A DNA stretch of 64,000 bases from Methanobacterium bryantii (GCF_002287175.1 NZ_LMVM01000012.1:372001-436000); one strand, 5' to 3'; counted from the first letter of the stretch, positions 7,735 through 16,825 are shown. Notes: generated by a model not told the origin, from the letters alone. Numbers and translations: made by a program.

Positions 7735-8017
7735 AAATCTTTATGAAGACCTGGCAAAAGAATATTGTCAAAGCGAAGTTACATCATGCCCTGCATTTTC
7801 AGAAGGGCAGGAATTCATTACTAGATTTGAAAAACCAGAGGGGTTTTGTGATTGGGCATGGAATGATATCCATAAATTTGTGACAGTTTTGCTCTCCGGA
7901 GGTAACTTTTCGAAGGATATATTTCAAGGATGGATGAAAGATGATAAAACTATGATCGCTTGCTGCACTGATGCTATACGGCCGGTGACTTTTAAAATAG
8001 AAAGAATTGATGAATAA
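7735..8017 (+). pseudogene. 3' fragment of the split TIGR04076-like gene
   Basis: The frame reads NLYEDLAKEYC, then CPAFSEGQEFITRFEKPEGF, CDWAWNDIHKFVTVLLSGG and finally ACCTDAIRPVTFKIERIDE with a stop at 8015-8017. This is the conserved body of a small methanogen protein family (TIGR04076 as I remember it) with the typical Cys and Trp positions. It has no start codon of its own: going upstream into the element there is no ATG, GTG or TTG before a TAA at 7700. The gene is therefore probably inactive while the element is present. The body shows no further decay, which suggests recent insertion. Confidence 0.8.
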
Positions 8018-8021
8018 ATAT

Positions 8022-8498
8022 TTAAGAAAGCCTTAATGATTCGATATATTCTTTCAGTGATGTATTTGGGATAATTTGATAAGAAACAGAGCCTGGAACA
8101 GATCGGGATGTCATGAAGTTCAGAGCAAAGGAATTTGCGTAATTTTGGGCATCTTTCAAGCTATCCCACTGGTAAATGCCCTGAAAATCTCCATTTTTTT
8201 CATTAAGTGTCCATAATTTAGCTCTAAATCCTGGAAGTCCAAGTATAAAAAGCATGGGTATAACTGAAAATGGTTTATTTTTCTCAGGGGACATGCCTGA
8301 TAAATGGAATCTAACTTTGAAAATAGCAGCATTTTGTCCATTTAATTTTGTGCTCATTACAGCATGCCTGAAAACTTTAAACTGCTGCTTATCTTCCATG
8401 GTAATTGTTTTATGAAGACAGTTCTTTGGAAAATGTATTTTTCTTGTTAAAACGTATTTAACTGTCTTTAAGAATGCACTAAAAGGATTTAAGCTCAT
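8022..8498 (-). CDS. YdhR-like dimeric alpha/beta-barrel protein
   Basis: This soluble protein of about 158 residues has a C-terminal half (GLPGFRAKLWTLNEKNGDF, then GIYQWDSLKDAQNYANSF and SYQIIPNTSLKEYIES) resembling the YdhR/monooxygenase-like ferredoxin-fold family, in which a 'G-x-x-x-K-x-W' strand and 'GGIY-F' strand recur. Biochemical function is not established for such proteins. Two ATGs are possible, at 8510 and 8498; GAGGAG directly upstream of the second one decides for 8498. It lies 29 nt behind the TrmB-type regulator on the same strand and is probably cotranscribed with it. Its 3' end is 4 nt from the end of the disrupted gene. Confidence 0.6.
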   Translation of the reverse strand: MSLNPFSAFLKTVKYVLTRKIHFPKNCLHKTITMEDKQQFKVFRHAVMSTKLNGQNAAIFKVRFHLSGMSPEKNKPFSVIPMLFILGLPGFRAKLWTLNEKNGDFQGIYQWDSLKDAQNYANSFALNFMTSRSVPGSVSYQIIPNTSLKEYIESLRLS

Positions 8499-8527
8499 AC
8501 TACTCCTCATTGTATAAGTTCATAATT

Positions 8528-9331
8528 TTAATCGTGTTTTTTAAGAGCTGTTGGGTTGCTAAATGGTTCAGCTGTCCATATGAAGTTGTAAACTCCACTT
8601 ATGGTTTCAACAAACTCATTATGTTGATTCCATATTCCTATTGCTGTTTGGGATATTAGATTATTTTCTATCCTCTTACAGAAGGTTATAACCATCTCTT
8701 TTTCATCTCTAATTACTATTTTAATGTGAGGCACCTGAAATATTTTCATTTCACAGTCCAGTTCACCTATTTCTTTTACTATATCAATTTTATCATCATC
8801 AATAGTGCATGAAGGAGCTAATACAATTTTTGTAGTTACTCCTCTTTTAATGACTTTATTTAATCTTTCTTTAAGTTCAGGAATTTCATTTTGAAACATA
8901 AAACCCCCTAAAATGAAAAGCGAGTTTTTAGCGCGTGAAATAATTTCAAGTTCTTTGTTTACATTTTTTTCAGGACCATTTACCAGCCATATAGGTGCTG
9001 GAACCTTGGGAATCTGGTTTTCATAGATAAAATTCAGTTCAGTCTCTGCACCATCGAGCCGTTCTTTAATTTCTCTCCTTGACTTTTCAAAAATTTCGTG
9101 GGGGGGTACAACATTGAACTTTAATGGTTTACCTTTCTCTATTTCGACAAAACCTTTTTTTGCAAGGCTTTTGAGAACTTCATATATTTTGGAACGTGGT
9201 ACATTTGATTCAAGACTAATTTCAGTAGCTGTAGCACTGATAAGAGATATATTGGCTATATATGCCTTTGTTTCATAATCGGAAAGCCCTAAATTTTTCA
9301 GGGCTTTTATTGTATTTTTATTTACAGTCAA
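8528..9331 (-). CDS. TrmB family transcriptional regulator
   Basis: The N-terminal winged helix (LKNLGLSDYETKAYIANI, then ATEISLESNVPRSKIYEVLKSL and KGFVEIEKGKP) is a clear TrmB DNA-binding domain. It is followed by a helical linker and a C-terminal phospholipase-D-like effector domain typical of the family (267 residues; TrmB proteins usually have 250-350). The start is TTG at 9331 with GGATGTGA upstream. It is divergent from an ABC-2 type permease gene, and the shared promoter region contains a small inverted repeat (9359-9380). The likely role is ligand-dependent control of the permease and of its own operon; the ligand is unknown. Confidence 0.85.
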   Translation of the reverse strand: MTVNKNTIKALKNLGLSDYETKAYIANISLISATATEISLESNVPRSKIYEVLKSLAKKGFVEIEKGKPLKFNVVPPHEIFEKSRREIKERLDGAETELNFIYENQIPKVPAPIWLVNGPEKNVNKELEIISRAKNSLFILGGFMFQNEIPELKERLNKVIKRGVTTKIVLAPSCTIDDDKIDIVKEIGELDCEMKIFQVPHIKIVIRDEKEMVITFCKRIENNLISQTAIGIWNQHNEFVETISGVYNFIWTAEPFSNPTALKKHD

Positions 9332-9358
9332 TTTATGTCACATCCCTCTAATGTTGTT

Positions 9359-9380
9359 TCACTTTATACTATCTTAGTGA
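9359..9380. promoter_or_regulatory. Inverted repeat between TrmB and permease genes, candidate operator
   Basis: TCACT (9359-9363) and AGTGA (9376-9380) are separated by 12 nt in the divergent promoter region. A TATA-like stretch (TATATAAATTTAT, about 9388-9400) follows for the permease gene. The operator role is inferred from position and symmetry. Confidence 0.4.
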
Positions 9381-9498
9381 CAATAAGTATATAAATTTAT
9401 TTTGTTTTATTTATTTTAGGTAATCTATTGAGTTGAAAATTCCGGGATTTGAAAATACTGAACTAGATTCTTTACATCTCAAAAGATATGGGGGAGCT

Positions 9499-10650
9499 AT
9501 GATGGAAAATGAAGGCTTTGGCACTATGCTTGCTAACGTCATTAAAAACGGATTTAAAAGGAAAGTTCCAATTGGAATGGCAGTATTTGGGCCGATTATT
9601 ATCATGATGGTACTGGGATATATGGTAACGATAGCGGGTACTGCAGATACTGTAAATATTGGAGTTGTAAATCATGATCAGGGCATGGCAAATGTAAATA
9701 TTGCCTCAAATATAATTGAAGAGCTTGAAGGGCAGGATAATGTTAATGTGACTTCCATTAATCAAAATGAGATAAGCAGTGATTTTAAAGATAAGTCTAT
9801 TGACGCAGCTATAGTTTTCCCTGAAAATTTCACCAGGGATCTGGCTATGAAAAAGATTCCTGAAGTGCTGCTGCAGGTTGAAGGCACTGATCAGGTAAAA
9901 AGTGCACTTGTTAACCGTGCTTTCCTTAATTCTACAATGGCAGTGGCTGCAGAAAGTGGTAATACAGTAATGCCCTTAAAAATTAGCAATGAAAGTTTCT
10001 ATGGGGAAGGTTTGAGCTTTACCAATCTTTTCATATACCACATAATGGCTCTTGTTACTCTGTTGATTTCAACAATCATCGGATTATTTGCAGTATTGAG
10101 GGATAAAAATAGTAGTAAATCTAATAAAATATTTTTATCTCCAGTTAAGGCTGTTGCAGCTTATATAGTGGGGCTCAGCATATTTGCGTTTATTACGGCT
10201 TTAATGGTGTTAGCTTACGTTATTTATGTTATGGGCATCACCATTGTTGGGGATATGGGCAGCACTGTACTTGTAATGCTGTTGATTGCTCTGGCAGGAG
10301 TTTCTTTAGGTATTCTTGCAGCTGCAGTTACACGAACTGAAAAACAAGCTCTTGGTTTATTTGGTTTAATTATTATTCTGCAGGTTTTATTTGGAGGTTT
10401 ATTCATAGCAGTTGCTAGATTCGACTATTATATCCAGCTGATGTCATATTGTCTTCCATTAACCTACGGTCTGGATGCTATGCAGGGTATTGTAATTAAA
10501 GGCTTTGGTCTGGGTGATGTAGGAACAGATCTGCTCGCTATATTTGCTATACTTATTGCTGCTTTAGTTTTATCAGTAATTGGTTTAAAAATAGGACAAA
10601 ATGGGAGTACAATTAAAGATACGGAAGATAAGGAAAAACAAATCATTTAA
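9499..10650 (+). CDS. ABC-2 type permease (YhgE/Pip-like)
   Basis: An integral membrane protein with one N-terminal transmembrane segment (PIGMAVFGPIIIMMVLGYMV), a large extracytoplasmic domain (IGVVNHDQGMANVNIASNII and following, about 150 residues) and a C-terminal block of five hydrophobic helices. This is the ABC2_membrane_3 / YhgE-Pip architecture used in multidrug or cell-wall export. No ATP-binding subunit gene is next to it, so the partner must be elsewhere or the protein works alone. The frame is open from TTG 9433, but GGGGGAG at 9490-9496 supports initiation at ATG 9499 or 9502, and the TATA box near 9390 agrees with that. Probably regulated by the divergent TrmB protein. Confidence 0.8.
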   Translation: MMENEGFGTMLANVIKNGFKRKVPIGMAVFGPIIIMMVLGYMVTIAGTADTVNIGVVNHDQGMANVNIASNIIEELEGQDNVNVTSINQNEISSDFKDKSIDAAIVFPENFTRDLAMKKIPEVLLQVEGTDQVKSALVNRAFLNSTMAVAAESGNTVMPLKISNESFYGEGLSFTNLFIYHIMALVTLLISTIIGLFAVLRDKNSSKSNKIFLSPVKAVAAYIVGLSIFAFITALMVLAYVIYVMGITIVGDMGSTVLVMLLIALAGVSLGILAAAVTRTEKQALGLFGLIIILQVLFGGLFIAVARFDYYIQLMSYCLPLTYGLDAMQGIVIKGFGLGDVGTDLLAIFAILIAALVLSVIGLKIGQNGSTIKDTEDKEKQII

Positions 10651-10707
10651 TGATTTATTTTTTCTCTTTTTTATTTTTGAAGGCATTGAAGTTAAGACAT
10701 TCTAGTA

Positions 10708-10896
10708 ATGTCAATAATGTATATTTTTAAAATCAAAGAATTAGATGATAAAAAGATTAATATGATGCAGCTGTTTGAATTAAATAAAGATATCTCTCTT
10801 ATCGGCACTGACACATGGAATCACCCCGAGGATATTCATTGCAGTATGGATGATCTGGATCGAGGCAACCTCACTGAAACTCTACTTGCTAATTAA
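10708..10896 (+). CDS. Short hypothetical ORF, possibly spurious
   Basis: A 62-residue frame (MSIMYIFKIKELDDKK...) without a good ribosome-binding site and without recognised similarity. Codon use is not clearly unlike that of genes, and the middle reads like an acidic soluble protein (NHPEDIHCSMDDLDRGN). It could be a small gene or the remnant of a larger one. The 315 nt between the permease and the methyltransferase hold nothing else I can support. Confidence 0.3.
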   Translation: MSIMYIFKIKELDDKKINMMQLFELNKDISLIGTDTWNHPEDIHCSMDDLDRGNLTETLLAN

Positions 10897-10975
10897 ATAA
10901 TCTTTATTTGATTTTAGAAAGTATTAAACGTGATTATTTTTAGATTATATTAATATTAACTTAGGAATGATTAAA

Positions 10976-11731
10976 ATGAAACAATGGTACGAAGAACTAT
11001 TTACAAACTATGCTGATAAATATGAAAAGGAGATTTACACCCAGGGAACCCTTGGAGAAGTGGATTTCATCGAAAAAGAGATAAATTATGATAAAAACTG
11101 TAAAATCCTTGATATTGGGTGTGGAACCGGCAGGCATGATATAGAGCTTGCAAAAAGGGGTTACAATGTCACAGGAATCGATCTTTCAGAATCTATGTTG
11201 GCCAAAGCAAGAGAAAAAGCCCAGAAAGCTGCTGTAAACTTGAATCTTCGCTTAGCAGATGCCAGAAAACTGAATTTTAAAGAGGAGTTTGATCTGGTAA
11301 TTATGCTTTGTGAAGGGGCATTTTCTTTAATGGAAACCGATGAGATGAACTTTGAAATTTTAAAGAACGCTGCTAATGCATTAAAAGAGAATGGAAAATT
11401 GATATTTACAACCCTAAATGGTCTTTATCCTCTATTTCATTCAGTTAAAGATTTCATAAATTCCAACGCGGTGGAAGGCATGAGTGAAGGGAATTCATTT
11501 GACCTCATGACTTTCCGTGATATATCTACATTTGAAGTGGAAGATGACGATGGAAATCCTATGGTTTTAAATTGCAATGAACGCTATTATGTACCTTCTG
11601 AAATTACATGGCTCCTTAAATCACTGAATTTCAGTAAAATTGATATATTGGGATCTAAAATTGGAAATTACAGTAGAGAAGACGTGTTAACTACAGAAGA
11701 CTATGAAATGCTTGTTGTAGCTGAACTATAA
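10976..11731 (+). CDS. Class I SAM-dependent methyltransferase
   Basis: Motif I is ILDIGCGTGRHDIELAKRG, followed by the acidic loop VTGIDLSESML and motif LADARKLNF, then a variable C-terminal half. This is a Rossmann-fold small-molecule methyltransferase of about 251 residues; the substrate is not readable. The frame begins at ATG 10967, but AGGA at 10962-10965 is at proper distance from the second ATG at 10976 (MKQWYEELFTNYA), which I take as the start. The gene stands alone, followed by a T-rich stretch and the convergent tRNA-Gln. Confidence 0.85.
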   Translation: MKQWYEELFTNYADKYEKEIYTQGTLGEVDFIEKEINYDKNCKILDIGCGTGRHDIELAKRGYNVTGIDLSESMLAKAREKAQKAAVNLNLRLADARKLNFKEEFDLVIMLCEGAFSLMETDEMNFEILKNAANALKENGKLIFTTLNGLYPLFHSVKDFINSNAVEGMSEGNSFDLMTFRDISTFEVEDDDGNPMVLNCNERYYVPSEITWLLKSLNFSKIDILGSKIGNYSREDVLTTEDYEMLVVAEL

Positions 11732-11788
11732 AAAAACTTTTATTTTTCTTTTTTTTAAAATTAAGTAAATTAAACCATTAAAAAAGAG

Positions 11789-11860
11789 TAGTCCCTGGCG
11801 GAGTCGAACCGCCGTCGAAAGGTCCAGAGCCTCACAGGATTACCACTACCCCAAGGGACT
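11789..11860 (-). tRNA. tRNA-Gln (anticodon CTG)
   Basis: Read on the minus strand, the acceptor stem pairs AGTCCCT (11854-11860) with AGGGACT (11790-11796). The D-arm is GGGTAGTGGTAATCC, the anticodon loop is CTCTGGA with CTG at 11825-11827, and the T-arm is GGCGG-TTCGACT-CCGCC. Discriminator base is A (11789) and CCA is not encoded, as usual in archaea. The anticodon stem has one mismatch at its far end (T27 with T43) and a G-T wobble. A TATA-like box (AGTATTTATACC, read on the minus strand) lies about 25-40 nt upstream. No intron. Confidence 0.9.
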
Positions 11861-12611
11861 GTAAAAAAAATTATATTTCTGATTTGGTATAAATACTTTT
11901 TGGAATATAAATTTAATGCCTCTGCTTTGGTCAATACTACAATTATTTTTTGAATTATTAAATAGAAAATCCATTATTTGTTGAATTGGGTACTTTATTT
12001 ATTTAAAAGCATAATGTTTATGATCATGTTATTGAAGTGGTGTTTGCATAGTGTTTCAACAGGATTTTGGACGGAATATAAAATGCAATTTCAAAGAAAC
12101 ATCATGTAGTTATGATTTGTGGATAATAAAAGCTATTTTCAAAATATTGGGTTTTTGAACTATTAATTAAAAATTGGGTAGGAACTTTTGTATACGTGGG
12201 TTAAAAATTTACAATGCTTCATCACATACGATATTTTAATTTAAATGGCCATGTAATCTCTTTTTTTATAAATTAAGGCAAATATTGTGGCAAATTTTAT
12301 TTGAAGATTATACAATTAAAATTTAAATTAATTATTAGGGTTTATTTTTTTAAAATAGATTTAATTAGAGCTTTTTTCTTTAAAATACTAACAAATATCT
12401 GTAAATCTTATTCTGTTTTTTTGATAGGTGCTAATAGAGTTTTAAATGAAAAAATAAGATTTAATAGAGTTTATTTTAAAATTTTAAACCAAAAAATTTA
12501 TATAAGCATTAAAAGTGAACATTATAAAATCCAAAAACTTAAAATAATTTCTAAAATTTAATAAAGTATCTATTTAAATTATTAAATAGAGTAGGTGTAG
12601 TTTTTGGATTC
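11861..12611. other. AT-rich intergenic region with the promoter of the next gene
   Basis: No gene is supported here; the frame at 12301-12561 is low-complexity Lys/Ile/Phe translation of AT-rich DNA. A good archaeal TATA box, TTTATATAA, lies at 12497-12505, which would give a leader of about 95 nt for the exported transglutaminase-like protein. Confidence 0.6.
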
Positions 12612-12626
12612 GGAGGCGGTATAATT
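12612..12626 (+). promoter_or_regulatory. Strong SD followed by an apparent AUU start codon
   Basis: GGAGG at 12612-12616 is 7 nt ahead of ATT at 12624-12626, which opens a perfect signal peptide in the frame of the downstream gene. No ATG, GTG or TTG lies in that frame between the upstream region and residue 63 (ATG at 12810). The same arrangement is seen at 24883-24898. Confidence 0.6.
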
Positions 12627-13802
12627 AAGAGAAAATTACTTTTAGCGGTAGCTATCGTTTTTAGCGTAATATCGCTTAGTTTAAGTTGTGTATCTGCTGA
12701 TAATACAACAGTAAATACAACAAGTTCCAATTTAACTAATGATTTAAATTCTCCCACTGTAAAAAGCGTAGACCCCACAAATAAATCAATAGGTGTAGCA
12801 GTTAATAAAGTGATTAAAGTCACATTCAGTGAATCCATAAATGCAGGAACTTACTGTATCAAACTTAGAGATACCAGTGGAAAAACAGTCTCAGTAACTA
12901 AATCAATCAATGGCAACGTTTTAATGATAAAACCAACTGCTAACTTAACTAATGGAACTAAGTACACTTTACTGATTTATAATGGCAGTGTAACGGACTT
13001 ATCAGGTAACAATGTATCTGCATACACAAGTACATTCACGACTGATGGTACTGCACCCACTGTTAAAAGTGTGGATCCTGCAAACAAGGCAACAAGTATA
13101 TCAGTCAGCAAAACAATTAAAGTTAAATTTGGTGAATCCATTAAGATGGGTAGTGGATGGATTGAATTAAAGAATAGTAATGGAAAGTCTGTATCATTTA
13201 CTAAATCTATCTACAAGAATGTATTAACAATAAACCCCAAAAGTAACTTGGCTACTGGAACTGAATATACCTTAATCATACATTCTGGAAGTTTAACAGA
13301 TTTATCTGGTAATAAATATGTATACAAGGGATCTACTAGTTTTACAACTTATTCCACATATCTTAAATCTACAGCAAACTGTCAGGTGACCAACTCAAAA
13401 ATTAAAGCTATGGCTACAAAACTAACAAAAAGCAAAACTACAGTATATGCTAAAGCAGTGGCAATTTACAACTGGGTAAGGAATAACATTGATTATTCTT
13501 ATTATTCAAGTACAAGATATGGGGCTGTAGGTACCCTTTCTAAGGGTTCAGGTAACTGTGTGGATACGGCACACCTTTTAATAGCTCTTTTAAGGGCATC
13601 AGGAGTTCAAGCGAGGTATAAACACGTTAAAGCTAAATTTTCAAGCGGGAATTGGTATGGGCATGTTTATGCTCAGGTATACGTGAACGGTAAATGGTAT
13701 AATGCAGACGCAACCAGTTCAAGAAACTCATTTGGAGTTATTAAAAATTGGAATACTGCAACAGCAACATACAAAGGTACATATGTTTCATTGCCTTTCT
13801 AA
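12624..13802 (+). CDS. Exported protein with two Ig-like (Big_5) domains and a transglutaminase-like domain
   Basis: Starting from ATT 12624 the protein has a signal peptide ([20 protein letters not shown], cleavage after CVSA), a Thr/Asn-rich linker, two SbsA-type Ig-like domains beginning [12 protein letters not shown] and [12 protein letters not shown], and a C-terminal transglutaminase-like cysteine domain (about the last 130 residues). Candidate catalytic residues are Cys in [10 protein letters not shown], His in YGHVYAQV and Asp in YNADAT. Such papain-fold domains in Methanobacteriales can be peptidases acting on pseudomurein crosslinks, or crosslinking enzymes; either would place it at the cell surface. 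There is no membrane anchor or pseudomurein-binding repeat. An annotation that starts at the first ATG (12810) would lose the signal peptide and part of the first Ig domain. Confidence 0.8.
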   Translation: MKRKLLLAVAIVFSVISLSLSCVSADNTTVNTTSSNLTNDLNSPTVKSVDPTNKSIGVAVNKVIKVTFSESINAGTYCIKLRDTSGKTVSVTKSINGNVLMIKPTANLTNGTKYTLLIYNGSVTDLSGNNVSAYTSTFTTDGTAPTVKSVDPANKATSISVSKTIKVKFGESIKMGSGWIELKNSNGKSVSFTKSIYKNVLTINPKSNLATGTEYTLIIHSGSLTDLSGNKYVYKGSTSFTTYSTYLKSTANCQVTNSKIKAMATKLTKSKTTVYAKAVAIYNWVRNNIDYSYYSSTRYGAVGTLSKGSGNCVDTAHLLIALLRASGVQARYKHVKAKFSSGNWYGHVYAQVYVNGKWYNADATSSRNSFGVIKNWNTATATYKGTYVSLPF

Positions 13803-13841
13803 ATTAGGCAAAATATATGCCTTAAATTTCTTTTTTTAAAT

Positions 13842-14216
13842 TTGCGTAGCTCATGCTCTAAATCAACACCTGAAGAATATTTGGATTTCTTAAAAGAAAG
13901 AAATATTGATTATATAGTTGCGGGTGTAAAACATGTGGATTTGAAGGAAGCAATGGAAAAATTAAATTTGGAATATAAGATAAATTCCATTCGAGTTGAC
14001 AGTGGAGGTATTTTAAATGCTGTTCTCCTTAATGAAGGATTGGCAAATGAGATTCACGTGCTTATTCATCTGGAACTTGTTGGAGACGTAAATAAAGATT
14101 CAATATTTATTTCAAAGGATTTAAATCCTTTAAATAATCCTATCAAGCTTAAACTAGCGCATATTGATAAATTGAATGATGATATGGTCTGGATTAAATA
14201 TGATATTATTGGATAA
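13842..14216 (+). pseudogene. C-terminal fragment of a RibD/DHFR-fold reductase
   Basis: The frame TPEEYLDFLKERNIDYIVAG, then LNLEYKINSIRVDSGGILNA and IHVLIHLELVGD matches the C-terminal half of the RibD reductase domain family (archaeal 2,5-diamino-6-ribosylamino-pyrimidinone phosphate reductase and relatives). Full-length proteins have about 215-230 residues. Here only about 120 remain, and the NADPH-binding N-terminal half is absent because the exported transglutaminase gene ends 40 nt upstream. There is no good start. It is most simply a remnant left by a deletion or insertion at this place; a functional short protein is unlikely. Confidence 0.7.
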
Positions 14217-14308
14217 GAATTACGCGGAGGTTATTTCAGCTCTTAAAATTTTAAAATTCCAATAATATATTAACCTAAATAACATAGTGGATGTTTAGAA
14301 GGGATTTC

Positions 14309-15142
14309 ATGAAAAGCAAAAAACTCAAAGGACTTTTAAATTCAGGTGAAACGCTGGTGGTACCTGATGCATATGATCCAATAAGCGCTAAACTAATTGA
14401 AAATGCAGGATTTAAAGCTGTTCAATGCTCAGGATACAGTTTTTCAATTTCTGCAGGTTATAAGCGGGAAATCGATGTTAATCTTGATGAAAACATAGAA
14501 TTAACACGTAGAATTGTGGAATCCGTGAATGTTCCAGTTATGGCTGATGCTGAAGATGGGTTCGGCGGGCCTGAAGAGGTAATTGACACAGTTGCAATGT
14601 TTATAGAAACGGGTGCTGCCGGCATTAACATTGAAGATCAAATTCCTGATGGAAAAAGTAAACTGTCTATAATAGACGCTGATTTAATGGCCCAAAAAAT
14701 TATGGTGGCCAGAGAAACGGCAGAAATAGAGGGATATCACGATTTTGTAATAAATGGGAGGACAGACGCTTTAAAATCAACTGATGATCGGTATGATGGG
14801 TTGGAACTTGCAATAGATCGTGCTAACCAATATCTTGAAGCCGGTGCTGATCTTGCATTTGTGACATATGCTGCAACACTGGATGAGGTTAAACAGATTA
14901 CAAAAGAAGTTAAAGGTCCAGTTAGTATTGCAGCGGGCCAGCTATATAACATTAATAATTTCACAATCCGTGATTTACAGAAATTAGGAGTGGCAAGGGT
15001 TAGTTTGCCTACATTACTGATATTTTCCAGTCTTCATGCGATTAATAATTCGCTTCAGTATCTTAAAGAGGATAATCTATCGGAAATACTTGAAAAAAAT
15101 CTGTTATGTTCGGTTGAAGATTTAAATAACATTTTAAAATAA
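14309..15142 (+). CDS. Isocitrate lyase / PEP mutase family protein
   Basis: A TIM-barrel enzyme of about 277 residues. Family features are LVVPDAYDPISAKLIENAGF at the N-terminus, the metal-binding loop MADAEDGFGGPEEV, GINIEDQIPDGKSKL, and VINGRTDAL. The absence of the KKCGH loop excludes a true isocitrate lyase; the closest groups are the oxaloacetate decarboxylase-like or 2-methylisocitrate/PEP-mutase-like enzymes, which act on C-C or C-P bonds of 2-oxo acids with Mg2+. The exact substrate is open. The frame starts at ATG 14291, but AGAAGGGA at 14297-14304 serves the ATG at 14309. It stands alone in the plus orientation. Confidence 0.8.
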   Translation: MKSKKLKGLLNSGETLVVPDAYDPISAKLIENAGFKAVQCSGYSFSISAGYKREIDVNLDENIELTRRIVESVNVPVMADAEDGFGGPEEVIDTVAMFIETGAAGINIEDQIPDGKSKLSIIDADLMAQKIMVARETAEIEGYHDFVINGRTDALKSTDDRYDGLELAIDRANQYLEAGADLAFVTYAATLDEVKQITKEVKGPVSIAAGQLYNINNFTIRDLQKLGVARVSLPTLLIFSSLHAINNSLQYLKEDNLSEILEKNLLCSVEDLNNILK

Positions 15143-15225
15143 TTACTGAACTTGAAATACTATTTGGATTACTAATTTAATTATATAAAATATTTTCACT
15201 GGTTGAAGGGGAGAAGCAGATACTT

Positions 15226-15787
15226 ATGAAGAAACTAGAAACTGAAAGACTCTTAATAAGGAATTTCCAGTATGATGATTGGCTTGATCTGCAGAATATG
15301 TTTCTCAAGAAGAAGTACTAAAATTTGAACCAAATTGGGATTCATCAGATAAAGCTTGCCAGATTAAAGCACGAAAATTCGCGCAGGGGGAATGTCTTTT
15401 GGGCAGTTGAGTTAAAAAAATCCCAAAAAAATGATAGGGCATGTATATTTTAACAAGGTGAAACCTGTTGAATTTCGGAACTGGGAGTTGGGATATGTGT
15501 TTAACCCTTTATATTATGGAAATGGTTATGCTACAGAAGCATGTAAATGTATTCTACAATTTGGTTTTGATCAGTTAGATATACACAGGGTATCGGCTAA
15601 ATGTAGTCCAGAAAACATACGTTCATGGAAACTATTAGAACGTTTGTCTATGAGGCGCGAGGGATACAGCTTAAAGAGTGTTATTTTTAAATATACTTCA
15701 GATGGGTAGCCTATCTGGTGGGATGAATATCAATACGCTATTTTAGCAGAAGAAGGGTATGAATTTGAATATAAGTATATTGAATAG
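15226..15787 (+). pseudogene. Broken GNAT acetyltransferase (RimJ/RimL type)
   Basis: The start MKKLETERLLIRNFQYDDW is a typical RimJ/RimL N-terminus, and the part GYVFNPLYYGNGYATEACK followed by HRVSAKCSPENIRSWKLLER is the acetyl-CoA-binding core. The gene is broken: the first frame stops near 15320, at least two further frame changes are needed before 15431 (around 15400-15430), and an in-frame TAG at 15707-15709 interrupts the conserved C-terminal end, which continues (PIWWDEYQYAILAEE) to the TAG at 15785. This accumulation of lesions marks a decayed gene. Confidence 0.85.
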
Positions 15788-16018
15788 ATTTAAGTCATAT
15801 TTTTTTAAATAAACTTTTAATCATGGGTATTTTTACCTTTTTATTAAATGTACATATATGTGCTGTAAAGTTTTAAATAGAACTATCCTGTATAAAACTT
15901 ATTCAAAGCGTTTACTTGGATATATTATGATCTTAGCATCTTGTTGCCTCGTTAAAATTGTTAAATGAAATGTAAAGATCAAAATGGAAATATAAATTAG
16001 TTTGATGGGATGATTATT

Positions 16019-16825
16019 ATGAGTAAAGATTATGTTCACGGATATTCTGAAGAGGAATCTAACAGGCTACTTGATCAGGCAAATACGCTCGCTGATCTTC
16101 TGCATAGTGGTACTACATACCCTGCAGGAAGCAAGGTTTTAGAAGCAGGCTGTGGGGTGGGGGCTCAAACAATAAGGCTTGTAAAAAGCAGCCCTGAAGC
16201 TAAAATCACTTCAATTGATATATCTGAAGACTCAATAATGCAGGCAAAAGAGTTAATAAAACAAAATGGCTTCTCTAATGTTGAATTTCAAAGGGCAGAC
16301 CTTCTAAATTTACCATTTGAGGATGAAACTTTTGATCATATATTTGTCTGTTTCGTGCTTGAGCATCTAAAGGATCCAATAGCTGCACTGGAAAGTTTAA
16401 GACGAGTTCTTAAGAAAGGGGGTTCAATCACCGTAATTGAAGGAGATCATGGGTCATGCTATTTCTATCCTGAAACAGAAGAATCGGTTAAAGCTTGGAA
16501 GTGCTTGATAGAGTGTCAAACTGGACTGGACTGTAACCCTATGATTGGAAGGGAAATTTATCCCCTGTTAAAAAATTCAGGGTTTGAAAATGTTCAGGTT
16601 TCACCTAAAATAGTATATGTAGATGCAAGTAAACCTGATTTGGTGGAAGGGTTCAATAAAAGGACTATTATTGCGATGGTGGAAGGAGTTAAAGAACAGG
16701 CAATTTCTTCAGGTATGATGGATGCTGAATCATGGAAAAAGGGGATAGAAGACTTATATAAAACAACAGAGCATGATGGTGTGTTCTTTTATAATTTTTT
16801 TAAGGGAACTGCGGTAAGAGATTGA
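16019..16825 (+). CDS. Class I SAM-dependent methyltransferase
   Basis: Residues around 45-55 carry motif I (VLEAGCGVGAQTIRL), followed by KITSIDISEDSIMQAK, the motif FQRADLLNLPFEDETFDHIF and the post-motif VCFVLEHLKDP. This is a UbiE/Coq5-like Methyltransf_11 fold of about 268 residues; the substrate is unknown, and the 'KDYVHGYSEEE' opening is shared by a group of archaeal and bacterial uncharacterised methyltransferases. Two ATGs nine bases apart exist (16010 and 16019); the second has the conserved N-terminus and is chosen. It is followed after 95 nt by a transglutaminase-like gene in the same direction. Confidence 0.85.
   Translation: MSKDYVHGYSEEESNRLLDQANTLADLLHSGTTYPAGSKVLEAGCGVGAQTIRLVKSSPEAKITSIDISEDSIMQAKELIKQNGFSNVEFQRADLLNLPFEDETFDHIFVCFVLEHLKDPIAALESLRRVLKKGGSITVIEGDHGSCYFYPETEESVKAWKCLIECQTGLDCNPMIGREIYPLLKNSGFENVQVSPKIVYVDASKPDLVEGFNKRTIIAMVEGVKEQAISSGMMDAESWKKGIEDLYKTTEHDGVFFYNFFKGTAVRD

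Noticed and set aside
11789..11860. tRNA-Gln as attachment site of an integrated element
   Set aside because: No partial copy of the tRNA 3' end is found in the window; the integrase-bearing element uses a protein gene instead.
12301..12561. 86-codon frame before the exported transglutaminase-like gene
   Set aside because: Lys/Ile/Phe-rich translation of AT-rich DNA; it overlaps the TATA box at 12497-12505 of the next gene.
15707..15709. In-frame TAG in the GNAT gene as a pyrrolysine codon
   Set aside because: The gene has several additional frameshifts, so the TAG is one more lesion in a pseudogene; no Pyl machinery is visible.
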